NCBI RefSeq assembly: GCF_024703995.1
Contig: NZ_JAMXQV010000007.1
Location: 310,001 to 374,000 of the forward strand
Origin: Amycolatopsis iheyensis
GTDB taxonomy: Bacteria > Actinomycetota > Actinomycetes > Mycobacteriales > Pseudonocardiaceae
Direction of reading: 5' to 3'
DNA length: 64,000 nt
Numbering within the stretch: position 1 is the stretch's first letter; each line of letters opens with the position of its first letter. The notes beneath the pieces were generated by a model. That model did no database searches. It was not told the origin of the DNA and was given only the letters and a program-made list of their open reading frames with translations. The position numbers and the translations under genes are program-made. Below are positions 18,240 through 26,015 of the stretch, piece by piece.

Positions 18240-19721
18240 TCAGGAGCTCGGCTTGATGGAGATCGACGTCGGGGGCGCGTTGAGCGACGACGTCGGGTTG
18301 CCCTGGGAGTCACCGCCGGGGCCGACCGGGATGTTCGGCGCCGTCGAGGTGCCGCCACCCCCGCCGCTGCCGCTGTCGGAGAACAGGAAGATCGCGCCGA
18401 CGACCAGGCCGGCCAGCACGAGGACGCCGAGGGCGATGAAGATCCACTTCTTGCCACCGCCGCTCTTCGGCTGGTGGAACGCGCCCGCGCCGCCCGCGGG
18501 CATCGGGGGCCGCAACCGCATCGGGTCCTGGCCGTAGCCGGGCGGCGGGCCCTGCGGCGGCATGCCCGGCTGCTGCGGGTAGCCGTAACCCGGGGGCGGG
18601 CCCTGCGGGGGCATCCCCTGGGGCGGCATCCCCTGCGGCGGGTAGCCGTAGCCGGGCGGCGGGCCCTGCGGCGGCATCCCCTGGGGCGGCGGCCCCTGCG
18701 GCCCCGGCTGCTGGCCGTAGCCCGGCTGCTGCTGTCCTCCGTACGGGTGCACGGGGGCCCCCTCTCCCTGCGGTGCCGTGGTCTGGTGCGGTCCTTGTTG
18801 TACCTGACCAGGGCGGGCCGGCGCGGGAACTCCACCCGAATTCGTCCCCGGCGGACCGGGCGGGGTGTCGGAGGCGGCCTGGGGACCGAGCGCGCGGCGC
18901 GCGGCCGCGACCATCTCGACGCAGCTGGGGTAGCGGTCGGCGGGGTTCTTCGCCATCCCCTTGCGGATGACTTCGTCGATCGCCGGCGGCAGCGCGACCG
19001 CGCGCGAGATCGCCGGCGGGTCGCCGTTGAGGTGGCCCTTGATCACCGTCGGCACGTCGCCCTTGAACGGCGGGCTGCCGGTGAGGCAGGCGTAGAGGAC
19101 GCACGTGAGCGCGTACTGGTCGGTGCGCCCGTCCAGCGGCTCGCCGCGCAGGTGCTCCGGCGCCGCGTACGTGGGCGAGCCGAGGAAGTCGCCACCGCGC
19201 GTCCGGTGCCCGGTCGCGCCGCGGCGCGTCAGCCCGAAGTCGGCGACGTAGACGTGCTCGCGCGAGGTCTCCTTCTTCGTCACCAGCACGTTGGCCGGTT
19301 TGACGTCCAGGTGGACCAGACCACGGTTGTGCAGTGTGTCGAGCGCGTCCGCGACCTGGTCGAGCATGGTCAGGGCGCGCGCGGGCGCGATGGGACCACC
19401 GGAGATCAACCCGGCGAGATCGCCGCCGTCGACCATGCGCATGGCGATGTAGAGCATGCCGTCGAGCTCGCCGAAGTCGTACAGCGGCACGACGTTGGCG
19501 TGGTCGATCGCGGACGTGTTGCGCGCCTCGTCGACGAACCGCTCGCGGAACTCGGCGTCGGCCCCGAGGTGGTCACCGATGACCTTCAGCGCCACCTTGC
19601 GGCCGAGACGCACGTCCGTGGCCTTGTAGGTCACGCTCATGCCGCCCTTGCCGAGCACCCCGTCGATGCGGTAGTTGCCCAGCCGGCGACCGGTGAGGTC
19701 CCCCGACACATCGCCTGTCAC
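18240..19721 (-). CDS. transmembrane Ser/Thr protein kinase (PknB-like)
   Basis: A 493-residue kinase. The catalytic domain (residues ~15-280) has the Gly loop VLGKGGMSVTYKA, Lys46 in VALKVI, the catalytic segment HLDVKPANV (residues 137-145), DFGL at 161-164, and APEHLRGEPLDGRTDQYALTC. The Arg before the catalytic Asp is Leu, so it is a non-RD kinase. A Pro/Gly/Gln-rich linker with repeats of MPPQGPPPGYGYP follows, then a membrane helix (WIFIALGVLVLAGLVVGAIFLF) and a short external Ser/Thr tail; there are no PASTA domains. The GTG start is seven bases after TAGGCT. Both it and groEL point left, but groEL has its own operators. Confidence 0.9.
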   Translation of the reverse strand: MTGDVSGDLTGRRLGNYRIDGVLGKGGMSVTYKATDVRLGRKVALKVIGDHLGADAEFRERFVDEARNTSAIDHANVVPLYDFGELDGMLYIAMRMVDGGDLAGLISGGPIAPARALTMLDQVADALDTLHNRGLVHLDVKPANVLVTKKETSREHVYVADFGLTRRGATGHRTRGGDFLGSPTYAAPEHLRGEPLDGRTDQYALTCVLYACLTGSPPFKGDVPTVIKGHLNGDPPAISRAVALPPAIDEVIRKGMAKNPADRYPSCVEMVAAARRALGPQAASDTPPGPPGTNSGGVPAPARPGQVQQGPHQTTAPQGEGAPVHPYGGQQQPGYGQQPGPQGPPPQGMPPQGPPPGYGYPPQGMPPQGMPPQGPPPGYGYPQQPGMPPQGPPPGYGQDPMRLRPPMPAGGAGAFHQPKSGGGKKWIFIALGVLVLAGLVVGAIFLFSDSGSGGGGGTSTAPNIPVGPGGDSQGNPTSSLNAPPTSISIKPSS

Positions 19722-19728
19722 GCCCGGC

Positions 19729-19734
19729 AGCCTA
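19729..19734 (-). promoter_or_regulatory. -10 element TAGGCT of the kinase gene
   Basis: On the minus strand TAGGCT ends seven bases before the GTG start at 19721, which suggests a leaderless message. Confidence 0.5.
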
Positions 19735-19779
19735 ACGCCCCAGGTTCACGGTCTGCCGGGGGTTGGCCAATCGGGTGAT

Positions 19780-19983
19780 CTAGACCTTGCGCACGTCGGC
19801 TGCCTGGCTTCGGCCGTCACGACCGGACTGCACTTCGAACTCGACGCGGTCCCCCTCGTCCAAAGTGCGGAATCCTTCGGCCTGAATGGCCGAATAGTGC
19901 ACGAACACGTCCGGCCCCTCGGTGGATTCGATGAACCCGTAGCCCTTTTCCGAGTTGAACCATTTGACGGTGCCGACAGCCAC
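19780..19983 (-). CDS. cold-shock protein
   Basis: A 67-residue CspA-family protein, [18 protein letters not shown], with RNP1 KGYGFIE and RNP2 VFVHYSAI. It binds single-stranded RNA and DNA; housekeeping copies act as RNA chaperones. The GTG at 19983 follows GGGAGGG by four bases and gives the usual 67-residue length; longer starts add an unrelated N terminus. It is a single gene with about 110 bp of upstream DNA to the AIM24 pair. Confidence 0.95.
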   Translation of the reverse strand: MAVGTVKWFNSEKGYGFIESTEGPDVFVHYSAIQAEGFRTLDEGDRVEFEVQSGRDGRSQAADVRKV

Positions 19984-20095
19984 GGCGCCCTCCCTCAGCA
20001 CAAAGGATCCGCTGGCCCGAGCGGATGCCAGCGGTGCGAGTGCCAATCACGCTACCGGAATTATTCCCCTCGGCAATGGGCAATTCGTCCGAAGA

Positions 20096-20719
20096 TCACG
20101 TGCGCGAAAGGCGCCGGTTCCGCGCTTGCACGAGCACGGTCCCGGGACCCGCGAAGTCGACCGCGAGCCCTTCGCCCGTGCGCAGCGACTGCGCGCCGCC
20201 CGGGTCGAGCGCCCGCAGCCGGCACTGCACGGAGTCCGGGTAGGCCAGCAGGTAGTCCGGCCGGACCGTGACCAGCTCGCCCTGCCCCAGTTCGAACGCG
20301 TCCACCGGGCCGGGCGCGGCCAGCACGAGCGGGCCGGTCCCGCTGTAGTGCTCGAGGAACCCCGAATCGGCGCCGAAGAGCTGCTGCAGCGGCGCCCAGC
20401 CGGGGTCGTGCCGAACCGACGAAGGTCGCACCAGCACCGAGTCGCGGTGCACCGACCAGCCGGTGCCGCCGCCGAGCTCCAGCGGGTAGACGTCGCCGGG
20501 GCGCAGTGGCGCGAAGTCGATCCAGCCGCCGTCCGAAGGGGCCGTGTAGACCGCCGTCGTGGTCTTGCCCGCGCGGACGCCGCCGCGGCCGGCCGCGGTC
20601 TCGGTCACCCCGAACCGGCTGGCGAGCAACGTCTCGGGCGCGGCCTGCACCGACTCGCCCGGTTCGAGCAGGACGCGGGCGACGCCGAAGCCGGGGGTGT
20701 GCCGGGTCTGGACGCGCAT
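20096..20719 (-). CDS. AIM24/TIGR00266 family protein, second copy
   Basis: A 207-residue beta-rich protein: MRVQTRHTPGFGVARVLLEPGESVQAAPETLLAS, then APSDGGWIDFAPLRPGDV, GTGPLVLAAPG, ELVTVRPDYLLAYPDSVQ and the end GEGLAVDFAGPGTVLVQARN. This is the AIM24 pattern, function unknown in bacteria. Its ATG overlaps the stop of the upstream AIM24 gene by one base (TGATG), so translation is coupled. It has diverged more than its neighbour: the glycine-rich family motif around the middle is less regular. Confidence 0.82.
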   Translation of the reverse strand: MRVQTRHTPGFGVARVLLEPGESVQAAPETLLASRFGVTETAAGRGGVRAGKTTTAVYTAPSDGGWIDFAPLRPGDVYPLELGGGTGWSVHRDSVLVRPSSVRHDPGWAPLQQLFGADSGFLEHYSGTGPLVLAAPGPVDAFELGQGELVTVRPDYLLAYPDSVQCRLRALDPGGAQSLRTGEGLAVDFAGPGTVLVQARNRRLSRT

Positions 20720-21396
20720 CAGCGGGACGGGACGTGCGAGATGATCCAGCTGACCAGCGCGGACGGGTTGCGCGTCTGCGTCATGATCTGGCCGGGGCCG
20801 ACGAAGTCGAAGACGAGCCCTTCGCCGCTCTTCATGGACTGGATGATGCCCGTCGCGACCTTCCGGATCTGGTACTGCACCGTGTCGGCGTAGGCGACGA
20901 CGTGCCCGGTGTCGATGGTGACCATCTCGCCCTGCTGCAGCGTCATCGTCTCGACCGCGCCGTAGCAGGAGACGAGCAGCTGGCCCTGGCCGGTGGCGTG
21001 GGTGAGGAAGCCGCCCTCGCCGCCCATCAGGTTCTTCATCCCGCCCCACTTGGTCTCGGTCTGCACGCCGTGCGACGACGCGAGCCAGCAGCCGCGGGTG
21101 ACGGCCCAGCCGGTGCGGCCGTCGAGGGGGATCACCTGGATGTCGCCCGGCAGGTTGGCCGCGACGTCGACCCAGCCGCCGTTCTGCGGCGCGGTGAAGG
21201 TGGAGATGAAGAAGGACTCGCCGGAGAGGAAGGCACGGCCGAGGCCCTTCATGATCCCGCCTTGCGACTGGGACTGCACCTGCACGCCGTAGCTGGTGGC
21301 CATCATCGCGCCGGACTCCACCTGGCACGGCTCGCCCGGCGCGAGCATGAGCCGCGCGACGGCGAACGAAGGCTGTTGACGGACCTGAACCTGCAT
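20719..21396 (-). CDS. AIM24/TIGR00266 family protein, first copy
   Basis: A 225-residue protein with the full family pattern: MQVQVRQQPSFAVARLMLAPGEPCQVESGAMMA, GLGRAFLSGESFFISTF, APQNGGWVDVAANLPGDIQVI, GGEGGFLTHATGQGQLLVSCYGAV and GEGLVFDFVGPGQIMTQTRNP. The family forms a double beta-sandwich-like trimer; its role is not known in bacteria. It is the first gene of a two-gene unit made by tandem duplication, starting 74 bp from the divergent moeA. Confidence 0.87.
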   Translation of the reverse strand: MQVQVRQQPSFAVARLMLAPGEPCQVESGAMMATSYGVQVQSQSQGGIMKGLGRAFLSGESFFISTFTAPQNGGWVDVAANLPGDIQVIPLDGRTGWAVTRGCWLASSHGVQTETKWGGMKNLMGGEGGFLTHATGQGQLLVSCYGAVETMTLQQGEMVTIDTGHVVAYADTVQYQIRKVATGIIQSMKSGEGLVFDFVGPGQIMTQTRNPSALVSWIISHVPSR

Positions 21397-21469
21397 GCGT
21401 GCTCCCCGGTGGCGTGCTCGTGACGGGGCAGAGTCTTGCACGAGCGCCGGAGGCGGGGAGGATGGTCCG

Positions 21470-22663
21470 GTGATCTCCGTCGACGACTACCGCGACCGCG
21501 TTGCCGCGCTGCTGGGCAGCTCCCCCGCGACCACCCTGCCCCTCGCCGCCGCGGCCGGCCTCGTCCTGGCCGAGGACGTGCGGGCCGGGGTGTCCCTCCC
21601 GCCCTTCGACAACTCCGCGATGGACGGTTACGCGGTCCGCGCCGCCGACGTCGGGCGGGCGCCGGTGACGCTGCCGGTCGCCGACGACATCCCGGCGGGC
21701 CGCGTCGACGTCCGGCCGCTCGAAGCCGGGACCGCGCACCGGATCATGACCGGCGCGCCGCTGCCCCCCGGCGCGGACGCCGTCGTGATGGTCGAGGACA
21801 CCGACGGCGGCACCTCGACGGTCACGATCTCCGCCGCGGCCACCGAAGGCGCGCACATCCGGCGCTCCGGCGAGGACGTCCTCTCCGGGACCGTCGCGCT
21901 GCACGCGGGAACCGTGCTGGGCCATGCCCAGCTGGGCCTGGCGGCCGCGGTCGGGCTCGCCGAGCTGCGGGTGCGCCGGCCGCTGCGGGTGCTGGTCGCC
22001 TCCACCGGCACCGAGCTGATCGACGCGCCGGCGCCGCTGCGCCACGGCCAGATCTACGAGTCCAACAGCGTGATGCTGGCCGCGGCCCTGCGCGAGCTCG
22101 GCTGCGAGGTCGAGGTGGTCCGCAGCGTCGTCGACGACGTCGAGGAGTTCCGCAAGGTCATCGAGCCGAAGCTGGCCGACGCCGACCTGCTGGTCACCTC
22201 CGGCGGGGTCAGCGCGGGCGCGTACGAAGTGGTGAAGGACGCGTTGTCCGGCCAGGGCGTCGAGTTCGCGAAAATCGCGATGCAGCCGGGCGGGCCGCAG
22301 GGCTGCGGGCGCTGGCAGGGCGTCCCGGTGGTGACGCTGCCCGGCAACCCGGTCAGCGTGCTCGTGTCGTTCGAGGCGTTCCTGCGCCCGGCCATCCTGA
22401 CGGCAATGGGCCACACCGACGTCTCGCGGCGGCACGTGCGGGCCCGGCTGCTGGAGGCGATGTCCTCGCCCGCCGGCCGCCGCCAGTACCGCCGGGGCGT
22501 GTTCACCCCGTCGGAGGGCGAGGTCACCGGGGTCGTCGGGCCGCGCGGCGGGCCGGGCTCGCACCTGCTGGCCGCGTTCACCCAGGCCAACTGCCTGATC
22601 GTGCTGCCGGAGGACGTCACATCGGCTGCGGAAGGCGACGAGGTGGACGTACTGCTGCTCTGA
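21470..22663 (+). CDS. moeA: molybdopterin molybdenumtransferase MoeA
   Basis: A 397-residue enzyme that inserts molybdate into adenylylated molybdopterin. Landmarks: PPFDNSAMDGYAV, IMTGAPLPPGADAVV, STGTELID, DLLVTSGGVSAGAYE, the PGGPQGCGRW loop and VTLPGNPVSVLVSFE. GTG 21470 is chosen: GGGGAGG lies 9 bases upstream and the family begins SVDDYRDRV. It is divergent from the AIM24 pair, and its 3' end overlaps the convergent MFS gene by 47 bp. No other moa or mog gene is in the window. Confidence 0.93.
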   Translation: MISVDDYRDRVAALLGSSPATTLPLAAAAGLVLAEDVRAGVSLPPFDNSAMDGYAVRAADVGRAPVTLPVADDIPAGRVDVRPLEAGTAHRIMTGAPLPPGADAVVMVEDTDGGTSTVTISAAATEGAHIRRSGEDVLSGTVALHAGTVLGHAQLGLAAAVGLAELRVRRPLRVLVASTGTELIDAPAPLRHGQIYESNSVMLAAALRELGCEVEVVRSVVDDVEEFRKVIEPKLADADLLVTSGGVSAGAYEVVKDALSGQGVEFAKIAMQPGGPQGCGRWQGVPVVTLPGNPVSVLVSFEAFLRPAILTAMGHTDVSRRHVRARLLEAMSSPAGRRQYRRGVFTPSEGEVTGVVGPRGGPGSHLLAAFTQANCLIVLPEDVTSAAEGDEVDVLLL

Positions 22664-23870
22664 CCGGGAACTCCCGCAGCCGCGCGAACGGCACCAGCAC
22701 CACCAGCGCGACGACCATCACCACGCTCGCCACCCACATCGTCTCGCGGACGCCGAGCACCTCGCCCAGCGCGCCGCCGAGGACGCCGGCCAGCGGGATG
22801 GTCCCGTAGTTGACGATCGCCGCGCTCGAGTTGATCCGGCTGAACAGCTCGGGCGGGCAGTACTGCTGGCGGAACGTCGTGGTCAGCACGTTCGAGCCGA
22901 CCACGCCGGCGCACACGCCGAAGTCGGCGAGCACGAACATGACGAGTCCCCAGCCGGGTCGGCTCAGCGGGCCGAGCGCCATCATCGGCGCGGCGCACAC
23001 CTCGCACAGCAGGAACGCCCGGGCGGCGCCGAACCGCGCCGCCAGCCGGCCGGCGAGCCCCGCGCCGAGGACCCCGCCCACCGCGGCCACCGCCAGGACC
23101 AGGCCGACCAGGCCGGGCGCGGCGCCGAGCGTGCGGGACAGGAAGACGATCTGGACCGACGCGTACCCGGTGAGCGCGAGGTTCGAGGCGGCGCCGAAGC
23201 ACATCAGGGTCCGCAGGTAGCGGTCGCGGCCGACGAACCGGAGCCCTTCGGCGATCTGGCTGCGCAACGGCGTCCGTTCGCGGGGCACCACGGCCTCGCG
23301 CACGCGGATCGCCCGCACGCACAGCACGGACACGCCGAAGCTCACGGCGTCGGCGAGGATCCCGCTGACCGGGCCGAACGCCTGCGCCAGCAACCCGGCG
23401 AGGCCGGGGCCGCCGACCTGCGTCGCCGATTCGCTGCCCTGCACCTTCGCGTTGGCCTCGAGCAGGGCGTCCTCGCCGACCAGGAGGGGCAGGTAGGCGC
23501 GGTAGGCGAGGTTGAAGAAGACCTTCGCGATCCCGCCCAGCAACGCGGCGGCCAGCAGGTACGGCATGGACAGCGCGCCGAAGGCGGCCGCGACCGGGAC
23601 GCTCCCGAACACCGCCATCGACGCCGCGTTGCAGGTCAGCATGACCGGGCGCTTCGGCAGCCGGTCGACCCAGGCGCCCGCGGGCAGGCCGACGACCAGC
23701 CACGGCAGCCAGGCCACCGCGGTCAGGAGGGCGACCTCGAAGGTGCTCGCCCGCAACGTGACCACCGCGACCAGCGGCAACGCCGTGCTCGCGACCATGC
23801 TGCCGAGCATGCTGGTGGTCTCGCCGGACCAGAGCAGCCGGAAGTCCCTGTTCCCCCAGAGCCCCTTCAC
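22617..23870 (-). CDS. MFS transporter (MFS_3/enterobactin-exporter-like)
   Basis: A 417-residue permease with about 12 membrane helices. It opens VKGLWGNRDFRLLWSGETTSMLGSMV, typical of the MFS_3/tetV-like drug or siderophore efflux group, and has the A-like loop GLPAGAWVDRLPKRPVML. The ligand is unknown. Its GTG overlaps the ArsR stop (GTGA), so the two genes form an operon and the transporter is probably controlled by that repressor. The C-terminal 16 codons overlap the end of moeA on the other strand. Confidence 0.87.
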   Translation of the reverse strand: MKGLWGNRDFRLLWSGETTSMLGSMVASTALPLVAVVTLRASTFEVALLTAVAWLPWLVVGLPAGAWVDRLPKRPVMLTCNAASMAVFGSVPVAAAFGALSMPYLLAAALLGGIAKVFFNLAYRAYLPLLVGEDALLEANAKVQGSESATQVGGPGLAGLLAQAFGPVSGILADAVSFGVSVLCVRAIRVREAVVPRERTPLRSQIAEGLRFVGRDRYLRTLMCFGAASNLALTGYASVQIVFLSRTLGAAPGLVGLVLAVAAVGGVLGAGLAGRLAARFGAARAFLLCEVCAAPMMALGPLSRPGWGLVMFVLADFGVCAGVVGSNVLTTTFRQQYCPPELFSRINSSAAIVNYGTIPLAGVLGGALGEVLGVRETMWVASVVMVVALVVLVPFARLREFPVRAAVRPPRRLPQPM

Positions 23871-24430
23871 GGCTGACCCAGCGACGCTCGCGCGGCGAAG
23901 AACACCGGACGGCGCTCGGCGCCGTCGTCGGGCCGTGGGCGGTCCCGGTATTCGGCGAGCATCGCGACGAGCCGGTCGTTCAGCTCGTCCAGCTCGGCGA
24001 TGGACAGCCGCGTCCAGCCGTCGATGCTGAACAGCGCGCCCCGCCACTCCTGGGGATAGGTGTCGCGCTTGGCCAGCCACTCGCGGGCCATCGCGTGCTG
24101 GTGGTCGAGCGTCAGCACCTCGGCCGCTTCGGCGATCGGGTCGTCGGGGAAGTCCTGCGCGCCCCACTTGATCGCGCTGGACGTCCGCCGCCACCACCGT
24201 TCCCGGCGGTCCCTGGCCAGCTCGGGCGCCTCCTCGATGAGCTCACTGCCCGCGAGCACCTTGAGGTGGTGGCTGATGTTCCCCACCGCCTGGCCCGTCC
24301 TCTCGGCGAGCATCGACGCCGTCGCCGGGCCGTCGAGGTGCAGCAGGTCCAGCAGGCGGTGGCGCAGCGGGTGCGCGATGGCGGTCAGCGCCTTCGAGTC
24401 CCGGATCTCGCGGACGTTCTTCTCTTCCAT
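23867..24430 (-). CDS. ArsR-type helix-turn-helix regulator
   Basis: A 187-residue regulator. The winged helix is at the N terminus: DSKALTAIAHPLRHRLLDLLHLDGPATASMLAERTGQAVGNISHHLKVLAGSELIEEAPEL. A C-terminal helical domain (EAAEVLTLDHQHAMAREWLAKRD, SIAELDELNDRLVAMLAEYRD) probably senses an effector. There are no metal-binding Cys pairs, so it is not an arsenic sensor. It starts at ATG 24430 behind a strong promoter with overlapping inverted repeats, which suggests self-repression, and is co-transcribed with the MFS gene. Confidence 0.87.
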   Translation of the reverse strand: MEEKNVREIRDSKALTAIAHPLRHRLLDLLHLDGPATASMLAERTGQAVGNISHHLKVLAGSELIEEAPELARDRRERWWRRTSSAIKWGAQDFPDDPIAEAAEVLTLDHQHAMAREWLAKRDTYPQEWRGALFSIDGWTRLSIAELDELNDRLVAMLAEYRDRPRPDDGAERRPVFFAARASLGQP

Positions 24431-24433
24431 GAC

Positions 24434-24479
24434 GCACAAGAGTAGTTGTACAAGAGTTCTTGTGCAATACCTCTTGTGC
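24434..24479 (-). promoter_or_regulatory. ArsR-type promoter with overlapping operators
   Basis: On the minus strand: -35 TTGCAC (24467-24462), 17-base spacer, -10 TACTCT (24444-24439), then 8 bases to the ATG, so the message may be leaderless. Four CAAGAG-type boxes cover it: ACAAGA-GT-TCTTGT (24450-24463) is a perfect palindrome between -35 and -10, and GCACAAGAG (24434-24442) pairs with CTCTTGTGC (24471-24479). Confidence 0.75.
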
Positions 24480-24502
24480 GTCTGCTCGCGTAAGCTCCCG
24501 CC

Positions 24503-24787
24503 ATGGGTTTCGTCGTGTGGGTGATCTTCGGCGCGATCGTCGGCTGGGCCGCGAACCTCGTCGTCGGCGGCCGGCGCCGCGAGCGGCAGGGTTGCCTGGT
24601 CAGCGTGATCGTCGGCGTCGTCGGCGCGGCGCTCGGCGGGCTGATCTACCGGCTCGCGTCGGGCCGGTCGATGTCGTTCGAGTTCGACTTCCCCAGCTTC
24701 GGCGTGGCCATCCTGGGCGCCGTCGTCCTGCTGGCGATCCTGCGGCTCGTGAGCGGTCTCGGCCGTCGACCGGATGACCGCCGGTAA
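24503..24787 (+). CDS. GlsB/YeaQ/YmgE family membrane protein
   Basis: A 94-residue protein with the transglycosylase-associated (GlsB/YeaQ/YmgE) pattern: MGFVVWVIFGAIVGWAANLVVGG, RQGCLVSVIVGVVGAALGGLIYRL and FGVAILGAVVLLAILRLVSG, three membrane helices. Such proteins are stress-linked but of unknown mechanism. TAAGCT lies six bases before the ATG, so it may be leaderless. It shares its upstream region with the divergent ArsR gene. Confidence 0.85.
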   Translation: MGFVVWVIFGAIVGWAANLVVGGRRRERQGCLVSVIVGVVGAALGGLIYRLASGRSMSFEFDFPSFGVAILGAVVLLAILRLVSGLGRRPDDRR

Positions 24788-24826
24788 CTTTTGCCGGACG
24801 AACCGTGATCAACGCGGCTCCGGCGG

Positions 24827-25039
24827 CTAAACTGCTTCCTCACGCGCATCGCCCGGTGGCCGGGTGCCTGCGCCGTCGGGGGGCGCAGGCACCCGGCCGC
24901 GCTTCTTCGCCGCGATGACGACGTCCACGGCGCGCACCGGATCCACGAGCGACGGCACCGGCACCTCGTCGATCTCCCGGCACCACGCGCCCAAGAGCTC
25001 GGCGAGGCGGGCGTCGGCGGGATCGTGGTGATCGGTCAT
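24827..25039 (-). CDS. small hypothetical protein
   Basis: A 70-residue soluble protein: MTDHHDPADARLAELLGAWCREIDEVPVPSLVDPVRAVDVVIAA, then a basic Pro/Gly-rich end. GAGGGGACG precedes the ATG. No family is recognised; the first half looks like a short two-helix unit. The 3' third of the gene coincides with a 17-bp perfect hairpin. Confidence 0.6.
   Translation of the reverse strand: MTDHHDPADARLAELLGAWCREIDEVPVPSLVDPVRAVDVVIAAKKRGRVPAPPDGAGTRPPGDAREEAV
24858..24898. terminator. 17-bp perfect hairpin inside the end of the small gene
   Basis: GGCCGGGTGCCTGCGCC (24858-24874) pairs perfectly with 24882-24898 across a 7-base loop. It lies inside the small hypothetical gene, 70 bp after the convergent GlsB-like gene, for which it could act as terminator. 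Confidence 0.65.
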
Positions 25040-25285
25040 CGTCCCCTCACAAACGTCTCGGCAGCGCCCCGAACGGCGTCGACTACTCAGTGTTGTCGCC
25101 GAATTCGACCTTGTGTTACCGGGATGTGGCCGCTCCCACCCGCTGCGGGGACACCCTCACGAGGGAGCCGACCAGGGGCACGCGCCGGGCCCCGCCTGGG
25201 GCAGCGGTAGCGTGGTGGCGCCCGTACGCGGTCGCCGGACCCCGGCGCCGACAGTTCTTCCGACACGAAACCAGGGGACCCGACC

Positions 25286-26011
25286 ATGAGCGGCACCCGG
25301 CCGGATTCCGCCGGCAACCCCGTCGCGCACGCCCTCCAGCTCGCCCGCGAGACGTTGCCGCCGATGCACCCGGCCGGCCGCCCGTTCGTGGCGGGCGGAG
25401 TCGCCGCGACGCTGCTCGCGCGCCGGTTCTCCAAGCGCCTGGGCGTCCTCGGCGCGCTGACGACCGTGGCGATGGCCGCGTTCTTCCGCGAGCCGAAGCG
25501 GGTCCCGCCGCCGCGTGACGGCGTCGCGCTGGCCTCGGCCGACGGTCTCGTGTCGCTGATCGAGGAAGCCGTCCCGCCCGCCGAGCTGGGCCTGCCGGCC
25601 GAGCCGCGGATGCGCGTGTCGGTGTTCCTCTCGGTGTTCGACGTGCACGTCCAGCGCGTGCCGGCGAACGGCGTGATCGAGCGCGTCGCCTACCGGCCGG
25701 GCAAGTTCCTCTCCGCCGACCTGGACAAGGCCAGCGACGACAACGAACGCAACTCCGTGCTGATGCGCACCGAAGACGGCCACGAGCTCGTCGTCGTGCA
25801 GATCGCCGGGCTGGTCGCGCGCCGCATCCTCTGCGAGATCCGCGAGGGCGACAAGGTCGGCGCCGCCTCGACGTACGGCATCATCCGCTTCGGCTCGCGG
25901 GTCGACCTCTACCTCCCGCCGGGCTCGCGCGTGCTGGTCAGCAAGGGCCAGCGCACGATCGGCGGCGAGACCGTCATCGCGGAACTCCCTGCCTCGCCTG
26001 CGAAGGGCTGA
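25286..26011 (+). CDS. psd: phosphatidylserine decarboxylase
   Basis: A 241-residue pyruvoyl enzyme that makes phosphatidylethanolamine from phosphatidylserine. Landmarks: FFREPKRVPPP, VSVFLSVFDVHVQRVPANG, YRPGKF, NERNSVLM, VVVQIAGLVARRI and the self-cleavage site IIRFGSRVDLYLP, where the Ser becomes the pyruvoyl group. The short length and FGSR site place it in the Psd-A type. AGGGGA precedes the ATG. pssA follows after 4 bases, so the pathway's last two steps are co-transcribed. Confidence 0.95.
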   Translation: MSGTRPDSAGNPVAHALQLARETLPPMHPAGRPFVAGGVAATLLARRFSKRLGVLGALTTVAMAAFFREPKRVPPPRDGVALASADGLVSLIEEAVPPAELGLPAEPRMRVSVFLSVFDVHVQRVPANGVIERVAYRPGKFLSADLDKASDDNERNSVLMRTEDGHELVVVQIAGLVARRILCEIREGDKVGAASTYGIIRFGSRVDLYLPPGSRVLVSKGQRTIGGETVIAELPASPAKG

Positions 26012-26015
26012 TTCG

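Noticed and set aside
22663..24197. Long N-terminal extension of the MFS protein to 24197
   Set aside because: The extra residues are antisense-like Arg/Ala/Pro sequence overlapping the ArsR gene in another frame; the GTGA overlap at 23870 explains the start.
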